A DNA stretch of 64,000 bases from Ornithinicoccus sp045032955 (GTDB lineage Bacteria; Actinomycetota; Actinomycetes; Actinomycetales; Dermatophilaceae): NCBI RefSeq assembly GCF_045032955.1, contig NZ_JBJFZU010000005.1, positions 124,001 to 188,000 of the forward strand, read 5' to 3'. Below the pieces are notes generated by a model. The model saw only the letters and a list, made by a program, of their open reading frames with translations, searched no databases and was not told the DNA's origin. Shown in pieces: positions 34,030-43,217 of the stretch (its first letter is position 1; each line of letters begins with the position of its first letter). The position numbers and the translations under genes are program-made.

Positions 34030-35499
34030 TCAGGTGGTGACCGCGCCCGCCCCTTCGGCGCCCTGCTCATGCAGCTCCCGGCGTTCGGCCTCGGCGCGCG
34101 GCTTGAAGTAGAACCAGCCGATCCCCAGCGCCAGCAGGAAAACGGCGAGCATCACGAAGAACAGCGGCCAGATCCCGGTGAGGAAGATCACCGGCACGGC
34201 CAGCGCGGTGACCAGGCCGCCACCGAAGAACGGCTCGAACACCAGCTGCTTGTAGCCGAACGCCTCGAAGGCCGGGCTCTCGGCGTCCGGGTCGGTGATC
34301 CGCATCAGGATGAGCCCGGTGGCCGTCACGCCCATGGACTGGCCGAAGTCGCCGATCCCCCGCTCGAACCAGTAGCGGCCGATGATCCGGGGGGCGAACC
34401 AGAGGAACAGGCCCACGTTGAAGGTGATGCCGGCCACCGCCAGCAGCAGGAAGGTGCCGAGGTTGTCGCCGATCGCCTCCAGCGAGAGGGTCCCGATCGC
34501 GGCGACGATGAGGAAGTCCAGCGCCCATCCCTGGATCCGCAGCATGATCTGGTGGTCGATCAGGTGGTCGACCTTGAACGCGGTCGCCATCGCCTGCAGC
34601 GCGACCCCGCCCAGCAGCGCCAGCGGGAACAGCGGGACGAAGGCGAAGATCTCAAGCGGGGTGTCCTCGTTGATCAGGACCGTGCCGTAGGTGCGGGCCT
34701 CCACCCAGCGCAGCGCCTCCAGCACGCACCAGCCGAGCAGGATCGCCACCGAGACCAGGGCCATGTGCAGGGACAGCGGCTCGACCGAGGAGGGGCGGCT
34801 CGTCATCGTCCCGGCGGGGTAGTGCTCGTCGGCGCGGAACAGCCCCTTCTGCTCCTCGATCGAGGCCTGCACGTCACCCTTGAGGATCTCCGTGCGCCCG
34901 GTCCGCACCCCCCAGTTGATCAGCGCGATGCCGATCACCACGCCGCCCACGATGCCCACCGTGGCGAGCCCGACGGCCAGGTCGGCGCCCTCGCCGAAGC
35001 CGAGGTCCTCCAGCACCGGACGCATCCCGGCGGCCGTGCCGTGACCGCCCTCGAAGCCGATCTCGATGAGCGCACCGGTCATCGGCTGCGCCCCGAGCAG
35101 CGGGACCAGGACGACCGCCGCGAGCAGCAGGCCGACCACGTACTGGCCGGAGCCGAGGGCGACACCCAGCGAGAGCTGCGGCCCGACCAGGCGGCCTGCA
35201 CGGGCGGGTGTCGGCAGCTTCTGGCCGAGGAACATGGTGGCGAAGACCACGCTGATCAGCAGCCCCGGCAGCGCGCTCCAGACGGTGAGGATGCCCTCGG
35301 TGAACAGGCCGCTCTCCCCCACCGGGCCACCCACCCGCCCCAGGACCTGCGGGCCGAGGAGCAGCAGGATGACGCCGGCGATGATCGAGCTGGGCAGGAA
35401 GAGCTTCTGCGCCCAGCCGGCCCGGACCCGGACGATCTTGCCCAGGAGCAGGAAGAGTCCGAGGACGAGGAGTGCGAAACCGATCTGGCCTGGGGACAT
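34030..35499 (-). CDS. GltS-type sodium/glutamate symporter
   Basis: 489 residues with roughly ten membrane helices in two inverted halves. The first half starts FALLVLGLFLLLGKIVRV and contains IGFEGGHGTAAGM; the second contains GDFGQSMGVTATGLILMRI and LVFEPFFGGGLVTALAVPVIF. These glycine-rich hairpins are hallmarks of the ESS family, which imports glutamate with sodium. A large cytoplasmic loop joins the halves. ATG 35499 was chosen because GGGAGGG lies six bases upstream; the frame extends 14 codons further. Substrate inferred from family. Confidence 0.85.
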   Translation of the reverse strand: MSPGQIGFALLVLGLFLLLGKIVRVRAGWAQKLFLPSSIIAGVILLLLGPQVLGRVGGPVGESGLFTEGILTVWSALPGLLISVVFATMFLGQKLPTPARAGRLVGPQLSLGVALGSGQYVVGLLLAAVVLVPLLGAQPMTGALIEIGFEGGHGTAAGMRPVLEDLGFGEGADLAVGLATVGIVGGVVIGIALINWGVRTGRTEILKGDVQASIEEQKGLFRADEHYPAGTMTSRPSSVEPLSLHMALVSVAILLGWCVLEALRWVEARTYGTVLINEDTPLEIFAFVPLFPLALLGGVALQAMATAFKVDHLIDHQIMLRIQGWALDFLIVAAIGTLSLEAIGDNLGTFLLLAVAGITFNVGLFLWFAPRIIGRYWFERGIGDFGQSMGVTATGLILMRITDPDAESPAFEAFGYKQLVFEPFFGGGLVTALAVPVIFLTGIWPLFFVMLAVFLLALGIGWFYFKPRAEAERRELHEQGAEGAGAVTT

Positions 35500-35571
35500 C
35501 AGGACCCTCCCTGGTGACGGAATGTCGGGCAACCCTCGCATACCCGTGGGGCCCGCGCCAGGGTCGCTTCC

Positions 35572-36228
35572 TCAGCCTCGTCGCTCCAGCCGACGCTGCA
35601 GCGCCGCGTGGTAGGTCGCGGGCAGGCACCCGGCCGCCAGCACCCGCGCGGCCGCCTCGTCGTCGCCCATCGCCGCCGCGAAGGTGACCCGCATGCTCAC
35701 CCCGTGCCCCGGGGAGGCACCGAGGCGGACCGGGTCCCCCGGCACCACCCGGCCGGGCGTCAGCACCCGCAGGTAGACCCCGCACGCCCCGTGCTCGGTG
35801 AACCTCCTCGTCCAGCGGGGCTCACCCAGATGCCGGGCGAAGGTCGCGCACGGCTGCCGCGGCAGCGAGACCTGGAGCAGGGCCGTCCCGACCCGCAGCT
35901 CCCGGCCCGGTTCCAGGCCGTCCAGGTCGATCCCCTCGGTGGTCAGGTTCTCGCCGAAGACGCCGTCGCGCAGGGGGCGGCCCAGCTCGACCTCCCATCG
36001 GTCCAGCTCCTCCCGGGCGAAGGCGTACACCGCCTTGTCCGCGCCCCCGTGGTGCCGGTCGTCGCCGACCAGGTCGCCGACGACGCCCGAGCCGTCGCCG
36101 TGCCGGGGTCCCGGCACGCGCAGCTCGATCGCCGGGACGTCCAGCTTGTCGATGCCGGTCATGCGCGGCGTCCCCGGGTCCGGCCGTGGGCGGGCCAGGT
36201 TCGTGGACCGGACGGTGCCCGCCCCCAC
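35572..36228 (-). CDS. MOSC-domain protein (YiiM-like)
   Basis: 218 residues. MOSC proteins carry or move sulfur, often from molybdenum cofactor, and YiiM-type members reduce N-hydroxylated compounds. TVRSTNLARPR near the start, TGIDKLDVPAIELRVPGP, the GDDRHHGGADKAVYAFAREELDRWEVELGRPL block and DGVFGENLTTEGIDLD are visible. The sulfur-accepting cysteine is probably that in LPRQPCATFARHLGEPRWTRRFTEHGACGVYLRVL. GTG 36228 begins one base after the stop of the upstream methyltransferase gene, so they form an operon. Confidence 0.88.
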   Translation of the reverse strand: MGAGTVRSTNLARPRPDPGTPRMTGIDKLDVPAIELRVPGPRHGDGSGVVGDLVGDDRHHGGADKAVYAFAREELDRWEVELGRPLRDGVFGENLTTEGIDLDGLEPGRELRVGTALLQVSLPRQPCATFARHLGEPRWTRRFTEHGACGVYLRVLTPGRVVPGDPVRLGASPGHGVSMRVTFAAAMGDDEAAARVLAAGCLPATYHAALQRRLERRG

Positions 36229-36229
36229 C

Positions 36230-37015
36230 TCAGCCCTCGCTCACCCGGGCCACCGCGAAGACCCGACGGAAGGGCAGCAGGACACCCACCTCCGTCCGCG
36301 GGTATGCCTCGCGCAGGGCCACCGTGAACTCCGCCACGAAGTCGCTGCGCAGCTCTTCCGGCAGCGCCTGCAGGGTGGGCCGGGCACCGGTGGCCGAGAC
36401 CCAGGTGAACACCGGGTCAGGGTCCTGGTCCTGGGGGTCGAGCACGTGCAGGTAGGTCGTCTCCCAGGCGTCCACCGTGCAGCCGGCGACGCTCAGTGCG
36501 GCCAGGTAGTCCGCGGGGTCGTGCGCGGCCGGCGAGGCGACCCCGGCCAGGTGCTCGGCATACGGGGGACGGGCGGCGAGCTCCCTGCGCAGGGTGTGGC
36601 TCGGCTCGTCGAAGTTGCCGGGCACGGTCATCGCGAGCATCCCGCCCGGACGCACCCGGCCCACCAGGTCCGGCAGCAGCGCCAGGTGGCCCGGCACCCA
36701 CTGCAGGGTGGCGGTGGTGACCAGCAGGTCCACCGGCTGCTGCGGCGCGAACGCCCACGAGCGGACGTCGCCCACCTCGGCGCGGGCCCCACCCTGGCGT
36801 GCCGCGGCGACCATCTGCGGCGAGGAGTCCACCCCGAGCACGTCGGCCTCCGGCCAGCGCTCGCGCAACCGGGTCAGACCGTGTCCGGGCCCGCAGCCCA
36901 GGTCGACGATGCGGCGGGGCGCGATGTCGGGCACCCGGGCGAGCAGCTCGTCGAACGGCCGGTCCCGCTCGGCGGAGTAGTGCGTGTAGTGCTCCGGGTC
37001 CCAGCGCTGGCTCAT
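36230..37015 (-). CDS. tam: SAM-dependent methyltransferase, trans-aconitate 2-methyltransferase-like
   Basis: 261 residues. WDPEHYTHYSAERDRPFDELLARV is the family start, RIVDLGCGPGHGLTRLRERWPEADVLGVDSSPQMV binds SAM, and TTATLQWVPGHLALLPDLVGRVRPGGMLAMTVPGNFDEPSHTLRREL continues the core. The C-terminal WETTYLHVLDPQDQDPDPVFTWVSATGARP region matches Tam, which esterifies trans-aconitate. Substrate is inferred from resemblance. ATG 37015 follows a TAGCGT box by seven bases. Confidence 0.85.
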   Translation of the reverse strand: MSQRWDPEHYTHYSAERDRPFDELLARVPDIAPRRIVDLGCGPGHGLTRLRERWPEADVLGVDSSPQMVAAARQGGARAEVGDVRSWAFAPQQPVDLLVTTATLQWVPGHLALLPDLVGRVRPGGMLAMTVPGNFDEPSHTLRRELAARPPYAEHLAGVASPAAHDPADYLAALSVAGCTVDAWETTYLHVLDPQDQDPDPVFTWVSATGARPTLQALPEELRSDFVAEFTVALREAYPRTEVGVLLPFRRVFAVARVSEG

Positions 37016-37022
37016 GCGCGAC

Positions 37023-37028
37023 ACGCTA
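37023..37028 (-). promoter_or_regulatory. -10 box of the methyltransferase gene (leaderless)
   Basis: TAGCGT on the minus strand, seven bases before ATG 37015. It overlaps the stop codon region of the membrane protein gene upstream. Confidence 0.5.
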
Positions 37029-38060
37029 TCCAGGAGGGTGCTGCTCCGGGTGCGCCGGGTCTTCCTCCTGCGCCCGCAACGCCCGGTAGACCGCCCGGAC
37101 GCCGACGGCCTGCTCGAGCTCGCGGGTCACCACAGAGAAGAACTGGGCCCGGTAGGTCTCGTCGGTGACCGCGCTGACGATGAAGTAGAGGCCCGAGAAG
37201 CCGGCCAGGAAGAGGGAGACCTTGACCAGCTCGGCCGAGACGCTGCCCAGGTGCGGCACGTGCTGGGTCTGCGCCAGCCCGGTCCAGGACAGCTGCGTCT
37301 CCTGGTTCATGATGATCGAGCCGAAGACCAGCAGGAAGACGAAGACCGCCACCATCAGGGCGAGCACCTGGACCAGCTGGATCACCAGCAGCACCAGCAC
37401 CAGGTTCCACCGCTCGAGGCCGGTGACCCGGGCCAGCGAGGGGGCGTCCACCTGCGGGTCCGCCGCGAACCGCTCCTGGGTGTCCGCCATCGGGGTGCCG
37501 CGGCAGGTGCGCCGCAGGAAGGCCTCGTCCACCGCGTCGTCGACCAGGTCCACCTCCTCCGGCAGCCGGACCAGCTGGAAGACCACGCCGATCCCGAGCA
37601 GCATCAGCACCACCAGCCAGTGCGTGGCGAAGCTGAGGCTGGCGCTCATCTGCCAGGCCTCGGCGTTGATGAAGAGGAAGCCGACGAAGAGCAGCAGCAG
37701 CGGCAGCGCCCGCATCGCCGAGCCGACCAGCAGCGGCACGCTGGTGACGGTGCGCCGCAGCCCGAACGTCAGGATCGGTCCGGCGTGCAGCGCGGTCGCG
37801 GCGTACAGCACCCCGATCACCAGCAACGACGACGCCCACAGCGCGGGGGCCGCGCTGACCTGCTGGGACACCCAGCCGAGCAGCCCACCCAGGGCAGCCG
37901 TGCCGACCAGGACCAGCACCACCAGGGGGACCAGGTGGCGGGCCCGGAGCGCGGAGCGGACGGCCGCCCGCTCGTCCGGGACGAAGTAGGCCAGGCCGTG
38001 CGCCAGGAACCATCGCTCGGTGTCCCGACGTGGGTCGGCGGTCCGCCGACGCCTGGCCAT
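37026..38060 (-). CDS. Six-helix integral membrane protein of unknown function
   Basis: 344 residues. A basic cytoplasmic N terminus (ARRRRTADPRRDTERWFLAHGLAYFV) precedes about six helices: near 45-67, 78-96, 117-132, 146-163, 221-250 and 285-306. A cytoplasmic loop (residues about 165-215) is acidic. I do not recognise a family with confidence. It starts 86 bases from the divergent DUF885 gene; a TACCCT on the minus strand about 38 bases upstream of the ATG may be its promoter. Confidence 0.7.
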   Translation of the reverse strand: MARRRRTADPRRDTERWFLAHGLAYFVPDERAAVRSALRARHLVPLVVLVLVGTAALGGLLGWVSQQVSAAPALWASSLLVIGVLYAATALHAGPILTFGLRRTVTSVPLLVGSAMRALPLLLLFVGFLFINAEAWQMSASLSFATHWLVVLMLLGIGVVFQLVRLPEEVDLVDDAVDEAFLRRTCRGTPMADTQERFAADPQVDAPSLARVTGLERWNLVLVLLVIQLVQVLALMVAVFVFLLVFGSIIMNQETQLSWTGLAQTQHVPHLGSVSAELVKVSLFLAGFSGLYFIVSAVTDETYRAQFFSVVTRELEQAVGVRAVYRALRAQEEDPAHPEQHPPG

Positions 38061-38134
38061 CAGGACCGGTCCCCTGCTGCAGCGCTCACCGGCACCAGGG
38101 TAAGGGTGCGCCCGACACCCCGACCGGGTGGCGG

Positions 38135-38140
38135 TAGGTT
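38135..38140 (+). promoter_or_regulatory. -10 box of the DUF885 gene (leaderless)
   Basis: TAGGTT, six bases before GTG 38147. Confidence 0.55.
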
Positions 38141-38146
38141 GCCGGG

Positions 38147-39832
38147 GTGACTACGCCGAGCCGCACCTTCACCGAGATCGACCGTATCGCCGAGGACCAC
38201 CTGGACGCCGTGGTGGCGCTCAGTCCGCTGGAGGCCACCTACCTGGGGGTCGCGGGTCAGGACCACCGGATCGACGACCTGTCCGTCGAGGGCCTGCGCG
38301 CCCGACGCGACCAGTCCGCCGCCACCCTGGAGCTGCTCTCCGGGGCCGACCCGGTGGACGACACCGACCGGGTCACGGTGGCTGCGCTGCGAGAGCGACT
38401 GGGGCTGGAGGTCGAGGAGCTGGACCTGGTGCTGGCCGGTCGCGCCCCGGTCGACCTCAACGTGATCGCCTCCGCCCCGCAGGCGGTCCGCGACATCTTC
38501 GACCTGATGGCCAAGGACACCGAGGCCCACTGGGAGACCGTGGTCGCCCGGCTGGAGGCCGTCCCCACCGCGCTGGAGCAGTACGCCTCCGCGCTGCGCT
38601 GGGGCGCCGACCGGGGGCAGGCTCCCCCGCTGCGCCAGGTGCGGGCCGTCGCGGAGCAGTGCCGCGACCAGGCCGGCACGGAGGCCAGCAGCTTCGACGC
38701 GCTCACCGACGAGGCGGCCGGGCAGCCCGCGGCCCTGCGTGAGCACCTGGCCACCGCGCTGACCGGCGCGAAGGCGGCGTTCGGTGACCTCGCGGCATAC
38801 CTGGAGGACGAGCTGGCTTCGACCGCGCCGGAGTCCGACGCCTGCGGGCGCGAGCTCTACCAGCTGCGCTCGCGCAGCTTCCTCGGGGCCGTGATCGACC
38901 TGGAGGAGACCTACCGCTGGGGGCAGGAGGAGCTCGCCCGGATCACCGCGATGATGGAGGAGACCGCCGAGCGGATCCGTCCGGGGGCCGGGGTCAAGGA
39001 GGCGGTGGCGATCCTGGACGAGGACCCCGCCTACGCCCTCGAGGGCACCGACGCGCTCCGGGACTGGATGCAGGTCAAGGCCGACGAGGCGGTGACCGAG
39101 CTGGCGGACAGCCAGTTCGACGTGCCCGGCCCGGTGCGCCGGATCGAGTGCATGATCGCCCCCAGCCAGACCGGCGGCATCTACTACTCCGGGCCCAGCG
39201 AGGACTTCTCCCGGCCGGGGCGGATGTGGTGGTCGGTGCCCAAGGGCGTCACCCGCTTCTCCACCTGGCGCGAGCTCACCACCGTCTACCACGAGGGCGT
39301 GCCCGGCCACCACCTGCAGATCGGGCAGACCGTCTACCGGTCCGAGCTGCTGAACCGGTGGCGCCGGCTGGCGTCGTGGACCTCCGGGCACGGCGAGGGC
39401 TGGGCCCTCTACGCGGAGTGGCTGATGGCCGACCTCGGCTACATGGACGACCCGGGTATGCGGATGGGTCTGCTCGACGGTCAGTCGCTGCGGGCCGCGC
39501 GGGTCGTCATCGACATCGGCGTGCACTGCGGCTTCGAGGCCCCGGCCGAGGTCGGCGGCGGCGGGTGGACCTACGAGAAGGCCTGGGAGTTCCTGAACAA
39601 CCACGTGAACATGGACGAGGGCTTCGTCCGCTTCGAGCTGGACCGCTACCTGGGCTGGCCGGGGCAGGCGCCGTCCTACAAGATCGGCGAGCGGCTCTGG
39701 CTCCGGCTGCGGGACGAGTGCCGGGCCCGCGAGGGGGCCGACTTCGACCTGCGCGCCTTCCACCGGCGCGCGCTGGACATCGGCGGCGTCGGGCTGGACA
39801 CCCTCCGGGCCGCCGTCCTCGAGGAGCTCTGA
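38147..39832 (+). CDS. DUF885 family protein, putative zinc metallopeptidase
   Basis: 561 residues, the usual length. The key motif YHEGVPGHHLQIG near residue 383 gives an HExxxHH-type metal site. SGHGEGWALYAEWLMADLGYMDD about 40 residues on supplies a conserved glutamate. GGIYYSGPSEDFSRPGRMWWSV precedes the site, and FVRFELDRYLGWPGQAPSYKIGERLWLRLRDECRAREGADFD follows. The family is a gluzincin-like clan with carboxypeptidase-like members; no signal peptide is seen, so it is cytoplasmic. Substrates unknown. Confidence 0.88.
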   Translation: MTTPSRTFTEIDRIAEDHLDAVVALSPLEATYLGVAGQDHRIDDLSVEGLRARRDQSAATLELLSGADPVDDTDRVTVAALRERLGLEVEELDLVLAGRAPVDLNVIASAPQAVRDIFDLMAKDTEAHWETVVARLEAVPTALEQYASALRWGADRGQAPPLRQVRAVAEQCRDQAGTEASSFDALTDEAAGQPAALREHLATALTGAKAAFGDLAAYLEDELASTAPESDACGRELYQLRSRSFLGAVIDLEETYRWGQEELARITAMMEETAERIRPGAGVKEAVAILDEDPAYALEGTDALRDWMQVKADEAVTELADSQFDVPGPVRRIECMIAPSQTGGIYYSGPSEDFSRPGRMWWSVPKGVTRFSTWRELTTVYHEGVPGHHLQIGQTVYRSELLNRWRRLASWTSGHGEGWALYAEWLMADLGYMDDPGMRMGLLDGQSLRAARVVIDIGVHCGFEAPAEVGGGGWTYEKAWEFLNNHVNMDEGFVRFELDRYLGWPGQAPSYKIGERLWLRLRDECRAREGADFDLRAFHRRALDIGGVGLDTLRAAVLEEL

Positions 39833-39850
39833 GCGGGCCGGGGACCGGGC

Positions 39851-39856
39851 TAGGGT
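39851..39856 (+). promoter_or_regulatory. -10 box of maf (leaderless)
   Basis: TAGGGT, seven bases before ATG 39864. It fixes the start there rather than at the GTG three codons upstream. Confidence 0.55.
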
Positions 39857-39863
39857 GGCCGCC

Positions 39864-40490
39864 ATGATCCCGTTCGTCCTGGCCTCGGCCTCACCAGCGC
39901 GACTGACCACCCTGACCCGGGCCGGCGTCCACCCGGAGGTGATCGTCTCCGGGGTGGACGAGGACGCGGTGATCGAGGCGGCGCAGCAGGAGCACGGCCG
40001 GCTGGACGCCGGCGACGTGGCCCTCACCCTGGCCCGGGCCAAGGCCGAGCAGGTGGGTGCCGAGCACGCGCCGGACGCGCTGCTGCTCGGCTGCGACTCG
40101 GTGCTGGAGCTGGACGGAGACGTCTTCGGCAAGCCGCACTCCTCGCAGGTGGCCGTCGAGCGCTGGCAGCGGATGCGCGGACGCACCGGCACCCTGCACA
40201 CCGGCCACTGGCTCATCGACGACCGGGAGGCCGGCACCGGGGCCACCCTGGGGGCGACCGCCTCGACCCTCGTCCACTTCGCCGACCTCAGCGACGCCGA
40301 GATCGCGCACTACGTGGGCACCGGGGAGCCGCTGCACGTGGCGGGCGGCTTCACCGTCGACGGCCTGGGCGGGCCCTACGTGACCGGTATCGAGGGCGAC
40401 TACCACGCGGTGGTCGGCGTCAGCCTGCCCCTGCTGCGGACCCTGCTGGGCGAGCTCGGGCTGGCCTGGCACCAGCTGCTGCCGCACTGA
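39864..40490 (+). CDS. maf: Maf family nucleotide pyrophosphatase
   Basis: 208 residues. FVLASASPARLTTLTRAGVHPEVIVSGVDED is the substrate-binding start, LLGCDSVLELDGDVFGKPHSSQVAVERWQRMRGRTGTLHTGHWL carries the catalytic aspartate region, and HYVGTGEPLHVAGGFTVDGLGGPYVTGIEGDYHAVVGVSLPLLRTLLGELG closes the fold. Hydrolyses non-canonical or modified NTPs and is linked to septum control in other bacteria. It stops 12 bases from the convergent paaE stop. Confidence 0.94.
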   Translation: MIPFVLASASPARLTTLTRAGVHPEVIVSGVDEDAVIEAAQQEHGRLDAGDVALTLARAKAEQVGAEHAPDALLLGCDSVLELDGDVFGKPHSSQVAVERWQRMRGRTGTLHTGHWLIDDREAGTGATLGATASTLVHFADLSDAEIAHYVGTGEPLHVAGGFTVDGLGGPYVTGIEGDYHAVVGVSLPLLRTLLGELGLAWHQLLPH

Positions 40491-40502
40491 CCGGCGGTCC
40501 GC

Positions 40503-41624
40503 TCAGGCGTCGTAGTCGATGGTGACCCGCTCGCTGACCGGGTGCGACTGGCACATCAGCCGGTAGCCGCGCTCCACCTCGTCCTGCTCCAGGGCGTAGT
40601 TGCGCTCCATCCGCACCTCCCCGTCCACCAGCCGGGCCCGGCAGGTGCCGCACACGCCGCCGGTGCAGGAGAAGGGAGCGTCCGGCCGCTCGCGCAGCGT
40701 CGCCGCGAGGATCGTCTCGTCCTTGCTGGGCATCGGCACCGTGGTGGTGCGCCCGTCCAGGGTCACCGTCGCGACGGCCGCCGGTGGGGCGCCCTCGTCG
40801 ACGGGGACCGGAGGCGTGGTCGCCACCGGGGCGCCGGCGTCGTCGACGTGGAAGATCTCGTGGTGCACGTGCTCGGCGTCGACACCCCGCTCGGCGAGAG
40901 CCTGCTGCACGGTCCGGACCATCCCGAACGGCCCGCACAGGTACCACTCGTCCACCTCGTCGGCGGGGACCAGGGTGGCCAGCAGCTGTCGCACCTTCTC
41001 CTCGTCGATCCGCCCGGTCAGCAGGGGCGCGTCCTGCGGCTCCCGGGAGAGCACGTTGACCAGGGTGAACCGTCCCGGGTAGCGGTTCTTCAGGTCCATC
41101 AGCTCCTCCAGGAACATGATGCTGTCCGTGCGCCGGTTGCCGAAGACCAGCGTCACCCGCGACCCCGGCTCCTCCTCCAGCACGGTGGCCAGCAGGGACA
41201 GCACCGGGGTGATCCCCGACCCGGCGGCGACCCCGACGTGGTGACGCCGGGCGTCCGGCCGGGTCTCGCAGGTGAACGACCCCGTCGGGGTCATCACCTG
41301 CAGGGTGTCACCCACCCGCACCGCCTCGTTCAGCCAGCCGGACATCACTCCGCCGGGCACCCGCGCGGCGGCGACCCTGACCTCACCGGTCTCGCGGGCC
41401 CGGGAGCGGGAGATGCAGCAGGAGTAGGAGCGGCGCGCGTCCTGACCGTCGATGTCCGCGCGCACGGTGAGGTGCTGGCCGGGCGCGAAGGCGAACTCCG
41501 CACGCAGCTCCTCCGGCACAGCGAAGCTGATCGCGACCGCCTCCTCGGTCAGCCGGTCCACCCGGCTGACGGTGAGCTCGTGGAAGGTCGCCCGGCGGCG
41601 GGTCGGCTGCTGGATCAGGCTCAA
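40503..41624 (-). CDS. paaE: Phenylacetyl-CoA epoxidase reductase subunit
   Basis: 373 residues. Feeds electrons from NADPH to the PaaAC oxygenase. N-terminal FAD domain (FHELTVSRVDRL, FAPGQHLTVRADIDGQDARRSYSCCISRS), NAD domain (GVAAGSGITPVLSLLATVLEEEP, VTLVFGNRRTDSIMFLEEL, WYLCGPFGMV) and a C-terminal plant-type 2Fe-2S ferredoxin with CTGGVCGTCRARLVDGEV and a fourth cysteine in YRLMCQSHPV. No ATG or GTG lies in a suitable place; TTG 41624 is the best start, 11 bases after the paaD stop with GAGAGA upstream. Last gene of paaABCDE. Confidence 0.92.
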   Translation of the reverse strand: MSLIQQPTRRRATFHELTVSRVDRLTEEAVAISFAVPEELRAEFAFAPGQHLTVRADIDGQDARRSYSCCISRSRARETGEVRVAAARVPGGVMSGWLNEAVRVGDTLQVMTPTGSFTCETRPDARRHHVGVAAGSGITPVLSLLATVLEEEPGSRVTLVFGNRRTDSIMFLEELMDLKNRYPGRFTLVNVLSREPQDAPLLTGRIDEEKVRQLLATLVPADEVDEWYLCGPFGMVRTVQQALAERGVDAEHVHHEIFHVDDAGAPVATTPPVPVDEGAPPAAVATVTLDGRTTTVPMPSKDETILAATLRERPDAPFSCTGGVCGTCRARLVDGEVRMERNYALEQDEVERGYRLMCQSHPVSERVTIDYDA

Positions 41625-41635
41625 CGGGGCATCTC

Positions 41636-42151
41636 TCAGATCGTCTTGAACTCGTCGAAGGGTTCGCGGCAGGCACGGCACCGGCGCAGGGCCTTGCAGG
41701 CGGTGGACCCGAAGCGGGCCACCTCCTCGGTGTCCCGGGAGCCGCACCGGGGGCAGGCGACCTGCCTCAGCTGCAGGCCGACGGGGACCGGGCCGTCGCG
41801 GTGCGCGCGTTCCCCCGTGGGGGGCGCGATCCCGAACCGGCGCAGCTTCTCCCGGCCCTGCTCGCTCATCCACGCGGTGGTCCAGGCCGGGGACAGCCGG
41901 GTGACGACCTCGACGGGCACGTCGCGCCGGGTGCCGGCCTCGACGACGCCGTCGACCATGGCCTGCAGGGCGGGGCAGCCGGAGTAGGTGGGGGTGATCG
42001 TCACCCGGAGCCCGGGGCGACCCCGGACCTGGGCGGTCTCGACCTCTCGGATCACCCCGAGGTCGTCGATGGTGAGCACCGGGATCTCGGGGTCGGGTAC
42101 GGCACGGACCGCACGGGCGGCCTCCTGCACCGGGTCGACGAGCACGGTCAC
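41636..42151 (-). CDS. paaD: Phenylacetyl-CoA epoxidase assembly protein PaaD
   Basis: 171 residues. The N-terminal MIP18/DUF59 domain shows VPDPEIPVLTIDDLGVIREV and VTITPTYSGCPALQAMVDGVV. The C-terminal zinc-ribbon-like part has CPRCGSRDTEEVARFGSTACKALRRCRACREPFDEFK. It probably helps load iron or iron-sulfur clusters into the complex. GTG 42151 overlaps the paaC stop by 4 bases (GTGA). Confidence 0.93.
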   Translation of the reverse strand: MTVLVDPVQEAARAVRAVPDPEIPVLTIDDLGVIREVETAQVRGRPGLRVTITPTYSGCPALQAMVDGVVEAGTRRDVPVEVVTRLSPAWTTAWMSEQGREKLRRFGIAPPTGERAHRDGPVPVGLQLRQVACPRCGSRDTEEVARFGSTACKALRRCRACREPFDEFKTI

Positions 42152-42924
42152 CAGCTGGCTCCGGGGTGGCTGCGGGCGATGTGCTGCAGCTGCGCCAGCA
42201 GGTAGCCCATCGCCTCCGAGTGCACCCCCTCGCGGCCGCCGCGGGCGTGCCAGCGGGGCGGGTCCGGCATCGTCAGGGTGGCCTGCTCCAGCACCGGGGA
42301 GACCCGGGCGTTCACGGCCTCGGTGAGCGAGGAGGGGAGCACGCCGATGCCCTGCTCGGTCGCCCACCGCGCCGCCTCGTGGTCCTCGCCCAGCTCGGCC
42401 ACGTAGGGCTGCACGGCGACCAGCGCGGCCTGCATCCGGGTGTGGCTCTCGGCGGTGCCGTCCCCGAGCCGCAGCACCCAGCTGGTCGCGTGGTCGCGGT
42501 GGTAGTCGACCTCCTTGAGCGCCTTCTGGGCCACCCCGGCCAGGGTCTCGTCGGTGGAGGTGAGCAGGCGGGCATACAGCTCGCACTGGTAGCTGGAGAA
42601 CCACAGCAGCCGTGCCATCTCGTGCGCGAAGTCGCCGCGCGGCTGCTCCACCAGCTGCACGTTGCGGTACTCCCGCTCGCTGCGCAGCATCGCCAGCTGG
42701 TCCTCGTCCCGCGGCGGGGTGCGGCCCTCGACCTCACCGGCGCGGGTGAGCAGCGCCCGGGCCTGTCCGAGCAGGTCGAGGCCGACGTTGCCCAGGGCCA
42801 TGTCCTCCTCGATCTGCGGGGCGTGGGTCAGCCACTCGCCGAGCCGCTGCGCGTAGACCAGCGCGTCGTCGCCCAGCCCGAGCAGGTAGGCCGTGTGGGT
42901 GTCGGTCGCGGTGCCGGCGCTCAC
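42148..42924 (-). CDS. paaC: Phenylacetyl-CoA epoxidase structural subunit PaaC
   Basis: 258 residues, ferritin-like. YLLGLGDDALVYAQRLGEWLTHAPQIEEDMALGNVGLDLLGQARALL, then FAHEMARLLWFSSYQCELYARLL and ALKEVDYHRDHATSWVLRLGDG. PaaC is the inactive partner that binds PaaA and holds the complex together. Overlaps paaB by 4 bases and paaD by 4 bases. Confidence 0.95.
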   Translation of the reverse strand: MSAGTATDTHTAYLLGLGDDALVYAQRLGEWLTHAPQIEEDMALGNVGLDLLGQARALLTRAGEVEGRTPPRDEDQLAMLRSEREYRNVQLVEQPRGDFAHEMARLLWFSSYQCELYARLLTSTDETLAGVAQKALKEVDYHRDHATSWVLRLGDGTAESHTRMQAALVAVQPYVAELGEDHEAARWATEQGIGVLPSSLTEAVNARVSPVLEQATLTMPDPPRWHARGGREGVHSEAMGYLLAQLQHIARSHPGASW

Positions 42925-43217
42925 AGGTACTCCACGTCGTCGGGCACCTCGTAGAAGGTCGGGTGCCGGTAGACCTTGTCCGCGGCCGGGTCGAAGAAGC
43001 TGTCCCGCTCGTCCGGGCTGGAGGCGGTGACGTCCTCCGAGGCCACCACCCAGAGGGAGACGCCCTCCTGCCGGCGGGTGTAGAGGTCGCGGGCGTTGCG
43101 CAGCGCCATGGTGGCGTCCGGTGCGTGCAACGACCCCACATGCACGTGCGAGAGCCCCCTCTTGGCGCGCACGAAGACCTCGTAGAGCGGCCAGCCCTGA
43201 TGGTGCCCGCTGCTCAT
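42921..43217 (-). CDS. paaB: Phenylacetyl-CoA epoxidase subunit PaaB
   Basis: 98 residues. WPLYEVFVRAKRGLSHVHVGSLHAPDATMALRNARDLYTRRQEGVSLWVV is the conserved core, ending PTFYEVPDDVEYL. PaaB bridges PaaAC units in the active complex. ATG 43217 overlaps the paaA stop by 4 bases; upstream in-frame codons belong to the paaA shadow. Confidence 0.95.
   Translation of the reverse strand: MSSGHHQGWPLYEVFVRAKRGLSHVHVGSLHAPDATMALRNARDLYTRRQEGVSLWVVASEDVTASSPDERDSFFDPAADKVYRHPTFYEVPDDVEYL

Noticed and set aside
41624..41873. A longer paaE starting upstream inside paaD
   Set aside because: The upstream stretch is the antiframe of the PaaD cysteine-rich end and has no family match; TTG 41624 fits gene spacing better.
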